Positions 25,475-35,900 of a stretch of DNA of 64,000 nucleotides are shown here, in pieces. The stretch is from NCBI RefSeq assembly GCF_007676705.1, contig NZ_VEBF01000007.1:1-64000 (forward strand), in the 5' to 3' direction. A program made the translations under genes and the position numbers. The notes below the pieces were generated by a model. That model searched no databases, was not told where the DNA came from, and worked only from the letters and a program-made list of their open reading frames with translations. Within the stretch, counting starts at the first letter, position 1. Every line of letters starts with the position of its first letter. Origin of the DNA: Paenibacillus xylanexedens (GTDB taxonomy: Bacteria; Bacillota; Bacilli; Paenibacillales; Paenibacillaceae).

Positions 25475-26176
25475 ATGCCGCGCAAATCGTATCTACCATC
25501 CTCATCCGTTTCAACTCCCGGCATGTTATTACGCACCTTGCTCAACTGGAGTTTGGCGGGTATGGCGCTTAGCGCTTCAGTCGTATTCATCCTGGCCGCT
25601 CTAGGTGCCTGGTTAGGCGCTGATGATATTATTCGTCTGGATGATTGGATTCAGCAATTATTTTATTTGAATTCGGATTCACGCCTCCACCTGTTCCCTT
25701 ATACTTCATTCATAACTGCACTGGGCTCATTCAAGATCTCTGCTGTGGCTGCAGGAGGTTTTGCTCTTCTTGTATTCACGCAACGCAGTCCAAGGTTTGT
25801 TATATATGGATATACGATCTTGGGAAGCTTTGCCGTGATGTGGATTCTGAACACGTTATTGAAAGAATTTTTCAAACGGAGCCGGCCTGAGCTGGATCAC
25901 TTGCTGGTCGTTCACGGATACAGTTTCCCCAGCGGTCATGCGATGATCTCCATGGGTTTCTACGGTATGCTCTTTGTCATCTGGGCGATCGAACGACAAC
26001 GGAATAATTCTGTTGGTTTTTGGCTTCCTGTTCTATGCGGCATTATATTTATTTTATTGATTGGCATCAGCCGCATCATGCTGGGCGTTCATTATCCTAC
26101 AGATGTATTTACGGGGTTTGCCGCTGGATTGGCATGGATCTTCTGCATGATTAAAGGCATTAAACGCACCAGTTGA
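25475..26176 (+). CDS. PAP2-family membrane phosphatase
   Basis: A 233-residue membrane protein with six hydrophobic segments. The phosphatase signature is complete: KEFFKRSRP (KxxxxxxRP) near residue 129, PSGHAM near 151 and SRIMLGVHYPTD near 197. Such enzymes remove phosphate from phosphatidylglycerophosphate or undecaprenyl pyrophosphate, so a role in envelope lipid recycling is likely. GAAGGAGAAA precedes the ATG. A sigma-B-type promoter suggests induction by general stress. Confidence 0.92.
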   Translation: MPRKSYLPSSSVSTPGMLLRTLLNWSLAGMALSASVVFILAALGAWLGADDIIRLDDWIQQLFYLNSDSRLHLFPYTSFITALGSFKISAVAAGGFALLVFTQRSPRFVIYGYTILGSFAVMWILNTLLKEFFKRSRPELDHLLVVHGYSFPSGHAMISMGFYGMLFVIWAIERQRNNSVGFWLPVLCGIIFILLIGISRIMLGVHYPTDVFTGFAAGLAWIFCMIKGIKRTS

Positions 26177-26222
26177 AGAATGGATTCCTCTAATTTCCAG
26201 TTCGTTCATCCTCATCTTTGTT

Positions 26223-26248
26223 GTTTCACAGGCATGCACGGCGTTTAT
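26223..26248 (+). promoter_or_regulatory. Sigma-B-type promoter of the GlsB/YeaQ-like gene
   Basis: GTTTCA (26223-26228), a 14-base spacer and GTTTAT (26243-26248). The -10 box is less good than in the other sites, but spacing and -35 match the rsbV promoter. Confidence 0.5.
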
Positions 26249-26311
26249 ATACGAAGTAAGCAAACGCGAACAGACAACATCCTACATCAAGTTTAAAAGG
26301 AGGCGGTTGTT

Positions 26312-26569
26312 ATGTGGGGCATCATTATCAGCATTGTGATGGCTGTCATCATCGGTTTAATCGGAGATGCGCTAGCCGGTCACAATATGCCTGGAGGCAT
26401 CATCGGTGCAATGATTGCCGGATTTGCCGGAGCTTGGCTGGGAGCACTTTTGCTTGGTAACTGGGGACCGGTTATCGGTAACTTTGCCATTCTTCCTGCC
26501 ATCATTGGTACAGCGCTCTTTGTTTTCTTGCTGGGGCTTGTGTCCAGACTGCTAAGACAGGCTGCCTGA
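26312..26569 (+). CDS. GlsB/YeaQ/YmgE-family stress membrane protein
   Basis: An 85-residue protein with three hydrophobic helices and the glycine-rich repeats of the transglycosylase-associated family (GLIGDALAG, GGIIGAMIAGFAGAWLGALLLG). Members are small membrane proteins induced by general stress; the function is unknown. AAAAGGAGGCGG precedes the ATG. It probably forms an operon with the YtxH gene 65 bases downstream, because a terminator appears only after that gene. Confidence 0.9.
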   Translation: MWGIIISIVMAVIIGLIGDALAGHNMPGGIIGAMIAGFAGAWLGALLLGNWGPVIGNFAILPAIIGTALFVFLLGLVSRLLRQAA

Positions 26570-26633
26570 TTCGGGCAACAAGGTGTTCGGTGTTTCGTAT
26601 TTGTTTTTTAATTTGAAGAAGGAGTGATTAGAC

Positions 26634-27041
26634 ATGAATAAAGTAGAAGAACAATATCCTGTACAGACGGGTTCGACTTTCGCCAAAGGAATTTTCATCG
26701 GGGGTTTGCTGGGAGCAGCTGCAGCTCTACTCTTTGCACCTAAACCAGGACGTGAATTACGTGGTGATCTTTCCGAGAAAGTAGGCATGGTTACTGATCG
26801 CACTAAAGAAGTGGCAACGGTTGTAGGCGACAAAGCCTCTGAACTGGCTAAAACGGTCTCCTCCAAAACTTCTGAAATTGCGAAAACGGTAAATCAAGGC
26901 CGTAATGATGTCATGGACTCTGTACGAAAAGCGTCCGCTGATGTGGCTAACGAAGCGTCCCGTGCATCTGATGAAGTGGCTGCCGCTTCCGTAGAAGCGA
27001 AGGAAGATGCACGTAAAGAACTGAACTCGACTAGCCTGTAA
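26634..27041 (+). CDS. YtxH-domain general stress protein
   Basis: A 135-residue protein. The N-terminal membrane segment GIFIGGLLGAAAALLFAPKPGRELRGDL is the hallmark of YtxH/GvpP-like proteins. The rest is an alanine- and lysine-rich amphipathic region with repeated VGDKASELAKTV/SSKTSEIAKTV units resembling LEA or apolipoprotein helices, which may coat membranes. AAGGAGTGA precedes the ATG. A perfect terminator follows, so it ends the operon begun by the GlsB/YeaQ-like gene. Confidence 0.88.
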   Translation: MNKVEEQYPVQTGSTFAKGIFIGGLLGAAAALLFAPKPGRELRGDLSEKVGMVTDRTKEVATVVGDKASELAKTVSSKTSEIAKTVNQGRNDVMDSVRKASADVANEASRASDEVAAASVEAKEDARKELNSTSL

Positions 27042-27059
27042 GGGGATGTAGATCGAGTG

Positions 27060-27097
27060 ACCAATAGCCAGCTGCATTCCAGCTGGCTATTTTTTAT
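27060..27097 (+). terminator. Terminator after the YtxH gene
   Basis: AATAGCCAGCTG and CAGCTGGCTATT form a perfect stem followed by a T-run on the plus strand. Confidence 0.95.
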
Positions 27098-27123
27098 CCA
27101 ATGCGAATGGGAGGAAAAGGAGC

Positions 27124-27489
27124 ATGAGTAAAGTTACAATCAACGGAAATACTCCAGTTACGGGAGGAACACCTGCGCAACAGTATGATACGAGCGAGCA
27201 CCCTTTTGAATTAAGACATGAGGTAAAGCGGCTGAACGCCCGTCTGGACCAGATTGCGGACAGTCTGGAGAGGGCACAGATCAAAGATATTATTGAGAAT
27301 TACAGCAGTCCCAAAAAGCGGATCATTACTAACTTTACAGCAGGCATGGCAAGAGGACTCGGTCTAACCGTGGGTACCTTTGTTGTTCTGGGTTTGCTGG
27401 CGTTCATTCTCAGTCAATTCGTCAATATGCCGATTGTTGGACAATACATTGCTGATTTACTTGGCTATATTGAAGATTACAAAAACTAA
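27124..27489 (+). CDS. DUF5665-type membrane protein
   Basis: A 121-residue protein with a polar N-terminus, a heptad-like helix (ELRHEVKRLNARLDQIADSLERAQIKDIIENY, about 31-63) and one or two membrane helices (about 78-105). I place it in DUF5665, function unknown; B. subtilis has similar small coiled-coil membrane proteins. GGGAGGAAAAGGAGC precedes the ATG. It ends 17 bases from the convergent corA-like gene with no clear terminator between. Confidence 0.75.
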   Translation: MSKVTINGNTPVTGGTPAQQYDTSEHPFELRHEVKRLNARLDQIADSLERAQIKDIIENYSSPKKRIITNFTAGMARGLGLTVGTFVVLGLLAFILSQFVNMPIVGQYIADLLGYIEDYKN

Positions 27490-27506
27490 GAGGACTAGCC
27501 AATAGG

Positions 27507-28538
27507 CTATCCCCTATGCGTTTCTGTTGCTCCTTTTTTCTCGATCTCTTCAGCTGAAGGCTGTGAAGACTTCACTTTCAGCAGGTCTCCTGTCCATCCT
27601 TTCATCATCAGCCATACATACATGCTGATCATGCTAAAGATAATCAGTCCGATGACCAGTACAACTCCCCAGCTCTTGTCGATCAGAGGCAGATTCTCAA
27701 AGTTCATGCCCCATATCGCTCCAGCAGCCGTTGCCGGTATGAACACAGCTGTAACTATGGTTAGCGTCTTCATAATCTCATTGCCACGAACCCCTGAGAT
27801 GGCATTATCAATAGAGATTAAAGTGTCAATCTCTTTCTCATAATGGTTAAAGAGACGCTCCATCCGTTCCACACGATATTGAAGCTGTAGAAAGTAACGA
27901 TTGTCTTTCATCTCACTCAGGTAAGCTTCATGGGCAGCGGCCATGAGTTCCGAGTATGGGATAAACAGATTACTCCAGTATAACAATTCAAATCGGGCAG
28001 CGAGAATCTGGTCCATCAAGGTACGTGCATTACGAGACTCCATCTTTCGTTCCAAATCACGCAGGTTCATCTCAAAATGATCCATACCCACATGATAGTA
28101 ATGCAGTATAGCTCGAAAAAGTACGAACATGCCATCCCTCGCCACCGTACATTGTTGCAACATATTCGCACGTTCATCTGTCTTCATAATGCCTCTTGTA
28201 TTGTCATCCATATTCAAGGTAACCAGGTTGGTGCGATCGACATAAAAGAACATCTGATTATCTTTTCGTTTGTCATCTCTCTCATTCTTAATCGCATATA
28301 ACAAGGAGCCAAATATGACGGGCTCAGTACCATTCACGAAACGGACGGACAAATAATTCGATTCCACTTCCTGAATTTTATGAAGCCAATACTGCATATT
28401 CGGAAAGGCCTCGGTCAGGTCCTCCAAGGCATTCTTCATGCTATCCGTATCAGGTGCAACCCAATCCCACCACTGCCAATGATCTGAGTAAGATAACTTG
28501 TCGCGACGAGCCTCCAGCTTGATTTGGTCCACAATCAC
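27507..28538 (-). CDS. CorA-family divalent-cation channel
   Basis: A protein of about 343 residues. The long helical cytoplasmic domain (about 1-280) is followed by two membrane helices with the diagnostic GMNFENLP (GMN) motif between them near residue 287. CorA forms a pentameric magnesium/cobalt channel; zinc or nickel efflux is possible for some members. I start at a GTG because GGAGTGG lies about 8 bases upstream; an ATG 36 bases earlier (28574) has no such site. It lies directly past the sigB terminator and could receive read-through from it. Confidence 0.88.
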   Translation of the reverse strand: MIVDQIKLEARRDKLSYSDHWQWWDWVAPDTDSMKNALEDLTEAFPNMQYWLHKIQEVESNYLSVRFVNGTEPVIFGSLLYAIKNERDDKRKDNQMFFYVDRTNLVTLNMDDNTRGIMKTDERANMLQQCTVARDGMFVLFRAILHYYHVGMDHFEMNLRDLERKMESRNARTLMDQILAARFELLYWSNLFIPYSELMAAAHEAYLSEMKDNRYFLQLQYRVERMERLFNHYEKEIDTLISIDNAISGVRGNEIMKTLTIVTAVFIPATAAGAIWGMNFENLPLIDKSWGVVLVIGLIIFSMISMYVWLMMKGWTGDLLKVKSSQPSAEEIEKKGATETHRG

Positions 28539-28591
28539 AATATCCACTCCTGCACATATGTTTATTGCATGCATACAACCTTTTTAATCCC

Positions 28592-28633
28592 AAAAAGGAC
28601 ACGTATGTATTCCAATGGAATTACGTGTCCTTC
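28592..28633 (-). terminator. Terminator of the sigB operon
   Basis: AAGGACACGTA and TACGTGTCCTT form a perfect stem with an ATTCCATTGGAAT inner hairpin; the minus strand continues with five T residues. Confidence 0.9.
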
Positions 28634-28669
28634 TCTATGCCGTGCTCAACAACATCAGGGATTCATCTT

Positions 28670-29443
28670 TCATAACATTGAAGCATTGGACATGATCTGT
28701 TTCAATTTCTCTGTAGCTCGCTTCTGAATCCGAGATACACTCATCTGTGAAACACCAAGCTTCTGGGCAATTGCCCGCTGAGACTGGCCATCCTGGAATG
28801 CTAGAATAAGTACCTTCTGTTCCTGTTCCTTCAATTGCGCCAATGCCTGTTGCAAGTCCATCCGTTTTTCAACTGAATCGAAGTCATTTACATCTGCACT
28901 GATCAGTTCTCCCAATGTGGCTGCACTGTCATCCTGAGATAACGGAGAATCCAGCGACACATAGTGGTAACATTCCCGACCAGCTAGAACCTCAATCGTC
29001 TCTTCTGCAGTCAAATCAAGGTATTCAGCAATCTCGTTCACACCAGGTGAGCGCTCCAGCTTCACGGTTAGCTCATCAATGGCATGCTGCACAAGTGCTC
29101 CCTTTTCCTTGATTCTACGGGGCACCTGAATATACCAGGATTTGTCACGCAAATAGTTCTTCATATGACCGATCATGCTCTTCATGGCATAAGGTTCAAA
29201 TGGGATACCCAGGTTGATATCGTATTGCTTGAGCAAACGAATCAATGCCATCTGCCCGGTCTGATACAAGTCCTCGTATAGATCGGGGCGATTCCGAGCA
29301 ATTTTACCTGCTGCCATCTTTACCATCGGTTCATATTTACGGATGAGAACTGTTGCAATTTCATTATCTTGGGTTTGCTGGTATTCCCAGATCAAACCTA
29401 TTGCTTCAGACATGGACTCTGGGGGAGTCACTTTTTCACTCAT
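28670..29443 (-). CDS. sigB: General stress sigma factor SigB
   Basis: A 257-residue group 3 sigma factor. Region 2 is seen as DLYEDLYQTGQMALIRLLKQYD (about 54-75), region 3 in the middle (VNEIAEYLDLTAEETIEVL), and region 4 as QRAIAQKLGVSQMSVSRIQKRATEKLKQ at the C-terminus. Its start overlaps the rsbW stop by 4 bases, so translation is coupled to that of its anti-sigma factor. It is the last gene of an operon with a sigma-B-type promoter upstream of rsbV, so positive autoregulation is likely. Confidence 0.93.
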   Translation of the reverse strand: MSEKVTPPESMSEAIGLIWEYQQTQDNEIATVLIRKYEPMVKMAAGKIARNRPDLYEDLYQTGQMALIRLLKQYDINLGIPFEPYAMKSMIGHMKNYLRDKSWYIQVPRRIKEKGALVQHAIDELTVKLERSPGVNEIAEYLDLTAEETIEVLAGRECYHYVSLDSPLSQDDSAATLGELISADVNDFDSVEKRMDLQQALAQLKEQEQKVLILAFQDGQSQRAIAQKLGVSQMSVSRIQKRATEKLKQIMSNASML

Positions 29444-29892
29444 ACTTTCTCCTCACTTCTTGCAAGACGTTTTACGAGTACTACTTTCGTACCTTTGCCC
29501 GCCTCACTTTCCACACTGACATCGTCCATCAAGGCTTGCATCAGGTAGAACCCGAGTCCGCCAATCTGAGCTTCTGTCAATTCTTTGTCGTGAAGACCGG
29601 CACGTGACACGGCAGGGTTCATGTTCTCGAAACTGGCACCTTCGTCTTTAACAGTAATGGACAATGTTTCGCCATCCACTTCAAATACGACTTCAACCAT
29701 GCCGCCTTCATGTGAGTAGGCATACAGTACAGAGTTGTTACAGGCCTCGGATACAGCAACTTTCATATCCTCAATGTCTTCATAAGAGAATCCCATTTTG
29801 GATGCTACTCCATAAAGATTGAGTCTTACAATATCAACGTAATCAGCTGTCGCCGGTAAATTAAGGGTGACTCTTTGAACTTCTGCATTCAT
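29440..29892 (-). CDS. rsbW: Anti-sigma-B kinase RsbW
   Basis: A 150-residue GHKL-fold serine kinase. It binds sigma-B and phosphorylates RsbV. Motifs: the N box VSEACNNSVLYAY near residue 48, the G1 box VKDEGASFE near 80, and the G2 box GGLGFYLMQ near 111. The length is usual for RsbW. It follows rsbV by 18 bases and overlaps sigB. Confidence 0.95.
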   Translation of the reverse strand: MNAEVQRVTLNLPATADYVDIVRLNLYGVASKMGFSYEDIEDMKVAVSEACNNSVLYAYSHEGGMVEVVFEVDGETLSITVKDEGASFENMNPAVSRAGLHDKELTEAQIGGLGFYLMQALMDDVSVESEAGKGTKVVLVKRLARSEEKV

Positions 29893-29910
29893 TCCTTTTT
29901 CGATCCTTTC

Positions 29911-30249
29911 CTATTGGGAATTCTTCTGTGTGACAAAGAATTTGGCGATGCCCGTCATGTCAAAAAGTTTCTGGATTTGCGCAGGAACTTCCTGTACTTC
30001 AAAGCGAGCTTCCATTCCATGTCTAGCCTTCAGAACAGATAGCAGGATGCCAATCCCTGTACTATCGATATACTTCAAGTCTTTCATGTTGATCATAAGA
30101 TCCTGTTCCTTGTTGTCCACGAGCGGCTCCATCACCAAGCGGAAGTCAGGAGCGACAGACAAATCCAGTTCGCCAGTCAGATACACTGTGCACACACCGT
30201 CTTCTGTTTCAGTTCTTGCATTGAATTTTTCATTCTTATTTGTATTCAT
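29911..30249 (-). CDS. rsbV: Anti-anti-sigma factor RsbV
   Basis: A 112-residue STAS-domain protein. The phosphorylated Ser lies in the motif LKYIDSTGIGILLSVL near residue 58 (the S of DSTG). Unphosphorylated RsbV binds RsbW and frees sigma-B; the upstream RsbY-like phosphatase would dephosphorylate it. It is the first gene of rsbV-rsbW-sigB and has its own sigma-B-type promoter. Confidence 0.95.
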   Translation of the reverse strand: MNTNKNEKFNARTETEDGVCTVYLTGELDLSVAPDFRLVMEPLVDNKEQDLMINMKDLKYIDSTGIGILLSVLKARHGMEARFEVQEVPAQIQKLFDMTGIAKFFVTQKNSQ

Positions 30250-30287
30250 TAGACATCTCTCTCCTGATCAATGGTTTCCTTACCTAA

Positions 30288-30313
30288 TAACCCAACTTCA
30301 GCACGAGTGAAAC
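30288..30313 (-). promoter_or_regulatory. Sigma-B-type promoter of rsbV-rsbW-sigB
   Basis: On the minus strand GTTTCA (30308-30313), a 14-base spacer and GGGTTA (30288-30293). It lies 39 bases upstream of rsbV and gives the autoregulatory loop known for sigma-B operons. Confidence 0.8.
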
Positions 30314-30335
30314 AAAAAGAAGTTTGGCAAATGTT

Positions 30336-32012
30336 TCAATTGGCATGATTCATGGCAGATGGACCTGAGTTTAACATTTGTCGTGATTTCTGAAACTGGG
30401 CTATTTTCTGTTTTACATTCCCCATCTTCACCGGTTTACTAATATAATCATCCATACCTGCGGCAGTACAGCGTTGCTGAATTCCTTCCATAACGTTCGC
30501 AGTCATGGCTATAATGATGGGCTGGTTGGACTGGGGCAAGCTCTCTCTAATCCGCCGTGTACATTCCAGACCGTCCATCACAGGCATCTGCAGATCCATG
30601 AATATATAATCATAGGCATGACGGCTACCAAGCACCATGTCCAGTGCGCTCTGCCCATCTTCGGCTATGTCCGATAACAACCCGAGCTTACTGAGCATGA
30701 TCGCCATCAACTTCTGGTTAATGGGATGATCATCCACAATCAATACCGTAGGATATTTATTCTCATTCTTCACATCCGTCAGATTCTCTTCTCCGTTCAT
30801 CTGTACCAGTTCGGTTTCTACATAACGTTTCGCCTGAATGGTAAATACAAACGTTGCCCCCCGCTGCTCCGTAGTGTCCAGATAGATCTGTCCACCCATC
30901 ATTTCGACCAGAGTCTTGCATATGGCCAGCCCTAAGCCCGTTCCACCGTACTTGCGTGTCATGGATGTATCCAGCTGGGAAAATGGCTGAAACAGGCGAT
31001 CAACCTTGTCTGATGCAATGCCTATTCCTGTGTCCTTCACGGCAAACTCTAATGCCATTCGTCCGCCATTCTCCTCCTTAACGGACACGATCAGATATAC
31101 CCCGCCATGGTCGGTGAATTTGATCGCATTAGCAATCAGGTTCAAGAGAACCTGGCGTAGCCTCGCCATATCTCCATAGATTAATTGAGGGACAGAATCT
31201 TCGAGGAAATAGTCCAGTTCCAGATTCTTTTTGCCTGCTTCTGCAGCAAACAATCCCAGTACCTCCCGAATACAGGAGACTAGTTCGAAAGGATGCTCTT
31301 CCAATTCCATTTTGCCGGATTCCATCTTGGTAAAATCAAGAATGTCATTAATAACCGTCACGAGTGCATCGGCACTGCGACGAACGATGTCTGCGTACTC
31401 CTTCTGATCTTCCTTCAGTTCCGTCTCCATTAGCAGATCCACCATACCGATGACTCCATTCATCGGCGTACGAATCTCATGGCTCATCATCGCCAGGAAC
31501 TCGGTCTTCGCATTGGCTGCGATTTCCGCTTCTTCCTTGGCCTGAATGAGTTGTTGGTTCATCTTCTCCAGTTCCTGTGTCTTCTGGTGAAGCAGCATCG
31601 TCTGTGTCTTCAATCGTTTATTGGTGATAAACATCTCCACAAAGCCCTCGATTTTGGATTTCAAAATCTGAGGAATAAACGGCTTAACCATGTAATCAAT
31701 GGCCCCGGCTGAATATCCGGCAAACAAGTGCTCCGCCTCTCTGCTATTCGCAGAGATGAAGATGATCGGCACATCCTTGGACTTGTCCCGTGCCTTAATT
31801 AACTTTGCTGTCTCAATTCCGTCCATTCCAGGCATCTGCACATCAAGTACGATAACCGCAAATTCGTCTTTCAGCAGACAGCGGAGTGCCTCTTCTCCGG
31901 AAGTTGCCTTAACGAGTTTATATTGTTCCGATTCCAGAACTGCTTCAAGCGCAAGCAAGTTCTCAGGGCGATCATCTACCAATAATATGTGGATTGGTTC
32001 ATTGAGCCCCAT
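30336..32012 (-). CDS. Hybrid histidine kinase, REC-HisKA-HATPase-REC
   Basis: A 558-residue cytoplasmic protein. An N-terminal receiver (about 1-120, Asp in [13 protein letters not shown]), a helical linker, HisKA with [15 protein letters not shown] near residue 177, an HATPase domain (N box [14 protein letters not shown] boxes DTGIGI and GGTGLGLAI) to about 395, and a C-terminal receiver (about 421-541, Asp in [13 protein letters not shown]). No sensor domain is seen, so input must come through the N-terminal receiver. It starts 15 bases after the RsbM-like gene and lies before rsbV, suggesting it is part of the sigma-B signalling pathway. This gene has no counterpart that I know in the B. 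cereus cluster. Confidence 0.9.
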   Translation of the reverse strand: MGLNEPIHILLVDDRPENLLALEAVLESEQYKLVKATSGEEALRCLLKDEFAVIVLDVQMPGMDGIETAKLIKARDKSKDVPIIFISANSREAEHLFAGYSAGAIDYMVKPFIPQILKSKIEGFVEMFITNKRLKTQTMLLHQKTQELEKMNQQLIQAKEEAEIAANAKTEFLAMMSHEIRTPMNGVIGMVDLLMETELKEDQKEYADIVRRSADALVTVINDILDFTKMESGKMELEEHPFELVSCIREVLGLFAAEAGKKNLELDYFLEDSVPQLIYGDMARLRQVLLNLIANAIKFTDHGGVYLIVSVKEENGGRMALEFAVKDTGIGIASDKVDRLFQPFSQLDTSMTRKYGGTGLGLAICKTLVEMMGGQIYLDTTEQRGATFVFTIQAKRYVETELVQMNGEENLTDVKNENKYPTVLIVDDHPINQKLMAIMLSKLGLLSDIAEDGQSALDMVLGSRHAYDYIFMDLQMPVMDGLECTRRIRESLPQSNQPIIIAMTANVMEGIQQRCTAAGMDDYISKPVKMGNVKQKIAQFQKSRQMLNSGPSAMNHAN

Positions 32013-32027
32013 GGCTAACCTAACCCC

Positions 32028-32900
32028 CTATTTGATCTTCCGGTATATTTTTTCGGTCCGGTCTAACGGCTCATAGGTATCACTGAACTCTGTAAAATGT
32101 ATCGATTCTTTAGACCCCAGAACCAGAATCCCAAAGTGGCTCAGGCTCTCGTGAAACAGCCCATGCACATGATTCCGTAGTTCATCATTGAAATAAATCA
32201 TGACATTTCGGCAAAAGATAACATTAAACTCGTTAAATGACCGATCTGTTGCCAGATTGTGCTCGGCGAATATAATGTTCTTCCTTAGAAATGGGTGAAA
32301 CATCACCGAATTGTATTTCGCTGTATAGTACTCGGAGAAGGCTCTGGTACCCCCTGCCTCCAAATAATTTGTAGTAAATAATTTCATTTTCTCAATACCG
32401 TAGACGCCCTCTTTAGCCTGTTGCAATGACCGATCATTCATATCGGTCGCGTAGATTCTTGCCTTGTCATACAGTCCTTCCTCATGCAACATGATGGCCA
32501 TGGAATAGACTTCCTCTCCCGTAGAGCAACCCGCATGCCAGATTCGGATGTACGGATAGGTTCTCAGAATAGGAATAATCTGTTCCCGAAACATTCGGAA
32601 AAGCGAGGGATCTCGAAACATTTCCGTTACAGGGATGGACAAGTTCTGTACAAAACGTTCAAACGCGGAACGGTCATGAAGGACACGCTCCTGCAAGCCG
32701 GATATGCTCTTAACACCTTCGGCATGTGCATGATGCCAGATTCTTCGCTTCAGGGATGGCAGTGCATAGTTTCTAAAATCATAACCATATAAACGGTGCA
32801 TGCCTTCCAACAGCAACTCAATCTCGATCAGCTCGCGCTCTTCATCTTGCGGCATGCGGACCAAATCTGTCCCTGTTTCGGTAGGTTCCCACGGTGTCAT
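32028..32900 (-). CDS. rsbM: CheR-type methyltransferase, RsbM-like
   Basis: A 290-residue SAM-dependent methyltransferase of the CheR fold. An N-terminal helical domain (about 15-85) precedes the catalytic domain with IRIWHAGCSTGEEVYSMAIML near residue 115 and FNVIFCRNVMIYFN near 228. In B. cereus RsbM methylates the hybrid kinase RsbK and dampens sigma-B activation. Here the gene is sandwiched between the RsbK-like kinase and a second hybrid kinase and there are no chemotaxis genes nearby, so an RsbM role is inferred. I start at the ATG of MTPWEPT because GGAGAG lies 5 bases upstream. Confidence 0.85.
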   Translation of the reverse strand: MTPWEPTETGTDLVRMPQDEERELIEIELLLEGMHRLYGYDFRNYALPSLKRRIWHHAHAEGVKSISGLQERVLHDRSAFERFVQNLSIPVTEMFRDPSLFRMFREQIIPILRTYPYIRIWHAGCSTGEEVYSMAIMLHEEGLYDKARIYATDMNDRSLQQAKEGVYGIEKMKLFTTNYLEAGGTRAFSEYYTAKYNSVMFHPFLRKNIIFAEHNLATDRSFNEFNVIFCRNVMIYFNDELRNHVHGLFHESLSHFGILVLGSKESIHFTEFSDTYEPLDRTEKIYRKIK

Positions 32901-32986
32901 AATTTCTCTCCACTTCTTCATTTGTTACTTGCGTATTCGTCGTATTGTCTTTCATTACCCAAACAATGAACATACGAATAATGAAC

Positions 32987-35900
32987 TTACGAATACAGCC
33001 ATACGCGCATCAAGGATAACAATTGATCTGTCTGAATTGGTTTTTTCACATAGTCAGATGCTCCAGCCTCAATACATTTGCCTCGATCCTCTTTCATGGC
33101 TTTGGCCGTAAGCGCAATAATCGGTAACTTTTCAAACTGCGGTATCTGTCTAATTCGTGTCATGGCTTCGTAACCATCCATTTCTGGCATCATCATATCC
33201 ATCAGCACCAGATCAATTTCCGGATTCTTCTCCAGAATTTCCAGAGCCTCACGACCATTCTCTGCAAACGTTACATCCATACGATAGCCTTCAAGGACAC
33301 TTGAAAGGGCAAATACATTACGAATATCGTCATCTACAAGCAATATTTTCTTACCTTCAAACAACGTTTCCTTATTATGCAGCTTCTGCAAGATTCGACG
33401 CTTGTCTTCCGGCAAATTGGCTTCCACCCGATGCAGGAACAGTGTGGTTTCATCCAGCAGACGTTCCGGTGACTTCACATCCTTGATAATGATAGATTCC
33501 GCATATTTGCGCAGCTTCATTTCTTCCTTGGAATCCAGTTCTTTGCCTGTATAAATTATAATCGGCAGATCGTTCAGATATTCATCATCCCGGATCTGGT
33601 CGAGCAACTCGAACCCGGTCATATCCGTTAACATCAGATCCAGCACCATGCAGTCATAACGCTGACTGTGTAATTCATTCAAAGCCTCACTACCTGTGGA
33701 CACTGCTGTAATTGCAACATCATCATGACCAATCAATTCAATAATGGCTTTACGCTGAATCTCATCATCTTCTACAATCAAAAGTCGTTTCAGCTGATTC
33801 TCGGTATAGGATTTGATATGCGAGAAAGCTTTATCCAGTGAATCCTTGCTGGACGGTTTTTTCAGATACGCAATGGCGCCCATCATCAATCCTTGCTTCA
33901 TATCATCAATGACCGAAATCACATGTACCGGAATATGGCGTGTTGCCGAACTGCTCTTCAGCTCACCCAGAATGGTCCAACCGTCCATAACTGGCAATTG
34001 AATATCCAAGATGATGGCATCCGGCAGATATTGACGTGCCATTTCAAGCCCTTTGTCACCTTGAAGGGCAACAAGTGCTTTGAAACCTCTACCTCTCGCC
34101 ATGTCCATCAAAATATGTGCAAAGTTCACATCATCTTCAATGATGAGAAGGATCTTGTCACCTTCCATGAGATTCTCCCGATCATCTTCGATCTGCATGA
34201 CATCTGGAGTATGGGTAGGAGACAGATCCATATCCACGCTCCGCTCCGGTTCAGGAGAGAGGATGGACTGATGACTTGATAGCATGGTCCGTGTTCCGAT
34301 GGACTGTTCATAAAATTCCTCAGAGGATACAGCCGCTTCTCTTGAAGCACCTTTTTTCGATAGAGCTTCCTCTTCATGATTATCCGGCAGATACAAGGTA
34401 AAGCAACTACCTTCACCTTCGGATGATTCCACCTGTATAGCGCCACCAAGCAAACGTGCCAGTTCCCTGCTAATGGACAATCCCAGGCCAGTCCCACCAT
34501 ATTTCCGACTTGTTGTCCCGTCCACTTGCTGGAACGCTTCAAAGATCAGATCTGTCTTGTCGGATGGAATGCCAATGCCGGTGTCTTTCACACTAAATCC
34601 GATATATTCCTGATTGGTATTCATATATCCCGGCAGTTCTTCAGGTTTCATCCGCCGTCCAATCAGACTGACTGAACCACGGTTGGTAAACTTAAACGCG
34701 TTCGACAACAAGTTTCGTAAAATCTGTTTGACGCGATGACTGTCGGTGTATACCCATTCTGGTAAATTGCTGTCGAACTCAATATTCAAGTTGAGTTCCT
34801 TTTTATTCGCCATTGGTCCAAAATTCTGCTGAACAAAGCTGGTCAACTCTTCCATTCGAACTGTCTCATAGTTGATATCCATCTTACCTGCGTCCACCTT
34901 GGACAGATCCAGAATCTCATCAATCATCTTCAGCAGATCCGCGCCCGACATGTAGATGGTTTGAGCATATTCCTGCTGCTTGTCAGTCAGGTTTCCACCC
35001 TTGTTCTCCGACAATAACTGAGAGAGAATCAGCAGACTATTCAGTGGTGTACGGAGTTCATGCGACATATTCGCCAAAAATTCGGACTTGTACTTGCTTG
35101 TCATCGATAATTGCGTAGCTTGTTGTTCCAACTGTGTCTTCGTTTTCTCAATTTCGTCATTTTTCTCTTCAACTTCACGTACCTGCTCCTCAAGCGCTCT
35201 CGTCTTGGCAATGAGCTCTGTATTGAAATGCTCCAGTTCTTCCTGCTGACGCTGCAACAATTCCTCGGAACGTTTAAGTGCCTCAGTCTGCTCCTCCAGA
35301 TTCTCATTGGAACGGCGCAGCTCTTCTTGCTGTGTCTGCAATTCTTCCGATTGAACCTGCAGTTCCTCTGTCAGTGCCTGGGATTCACGAAGTAGCTCCT
35401 CCACACGCAAACGACGTCGAACATTGTTCAATATAACGCCCAGGTTCATGATCAGTTGAGAGAACAATTGCTTGTGCAGTTCATTGAACCCTTCAAAGGA
35501 AGCCAGCTCAACAACACCAATCAATTCATCCTCGAACACAACAGGATAGATCATGATGCCCGCAGCACGTGTTGAACCTGAAGCTGAACCAATATGCACG
35601 TAATCATCTGGCGTATTATCCAGAATAATCGGTGTCATATCCAGTGCAGCCTGACCAATCAAGCCTTCACCGATCCGGTACATTTCTTTACCAACGTCTT
35701 CATTCTCCTCAAATGCATATGCACCGTAACGTCTCAGTTCGTCGGGATGTTTCTCTTCATCAATCAGATAGACGACACCCAACTGACCACCAAGCACAGG
35801 TGTGAACTCACTGATAAACATCTGTGAAATTTGCCGGATGGATCCAATCCCCCGAAGCAACTCCGGGACTCTTGCAATATTCGAACTCATCCAGTTCTGA

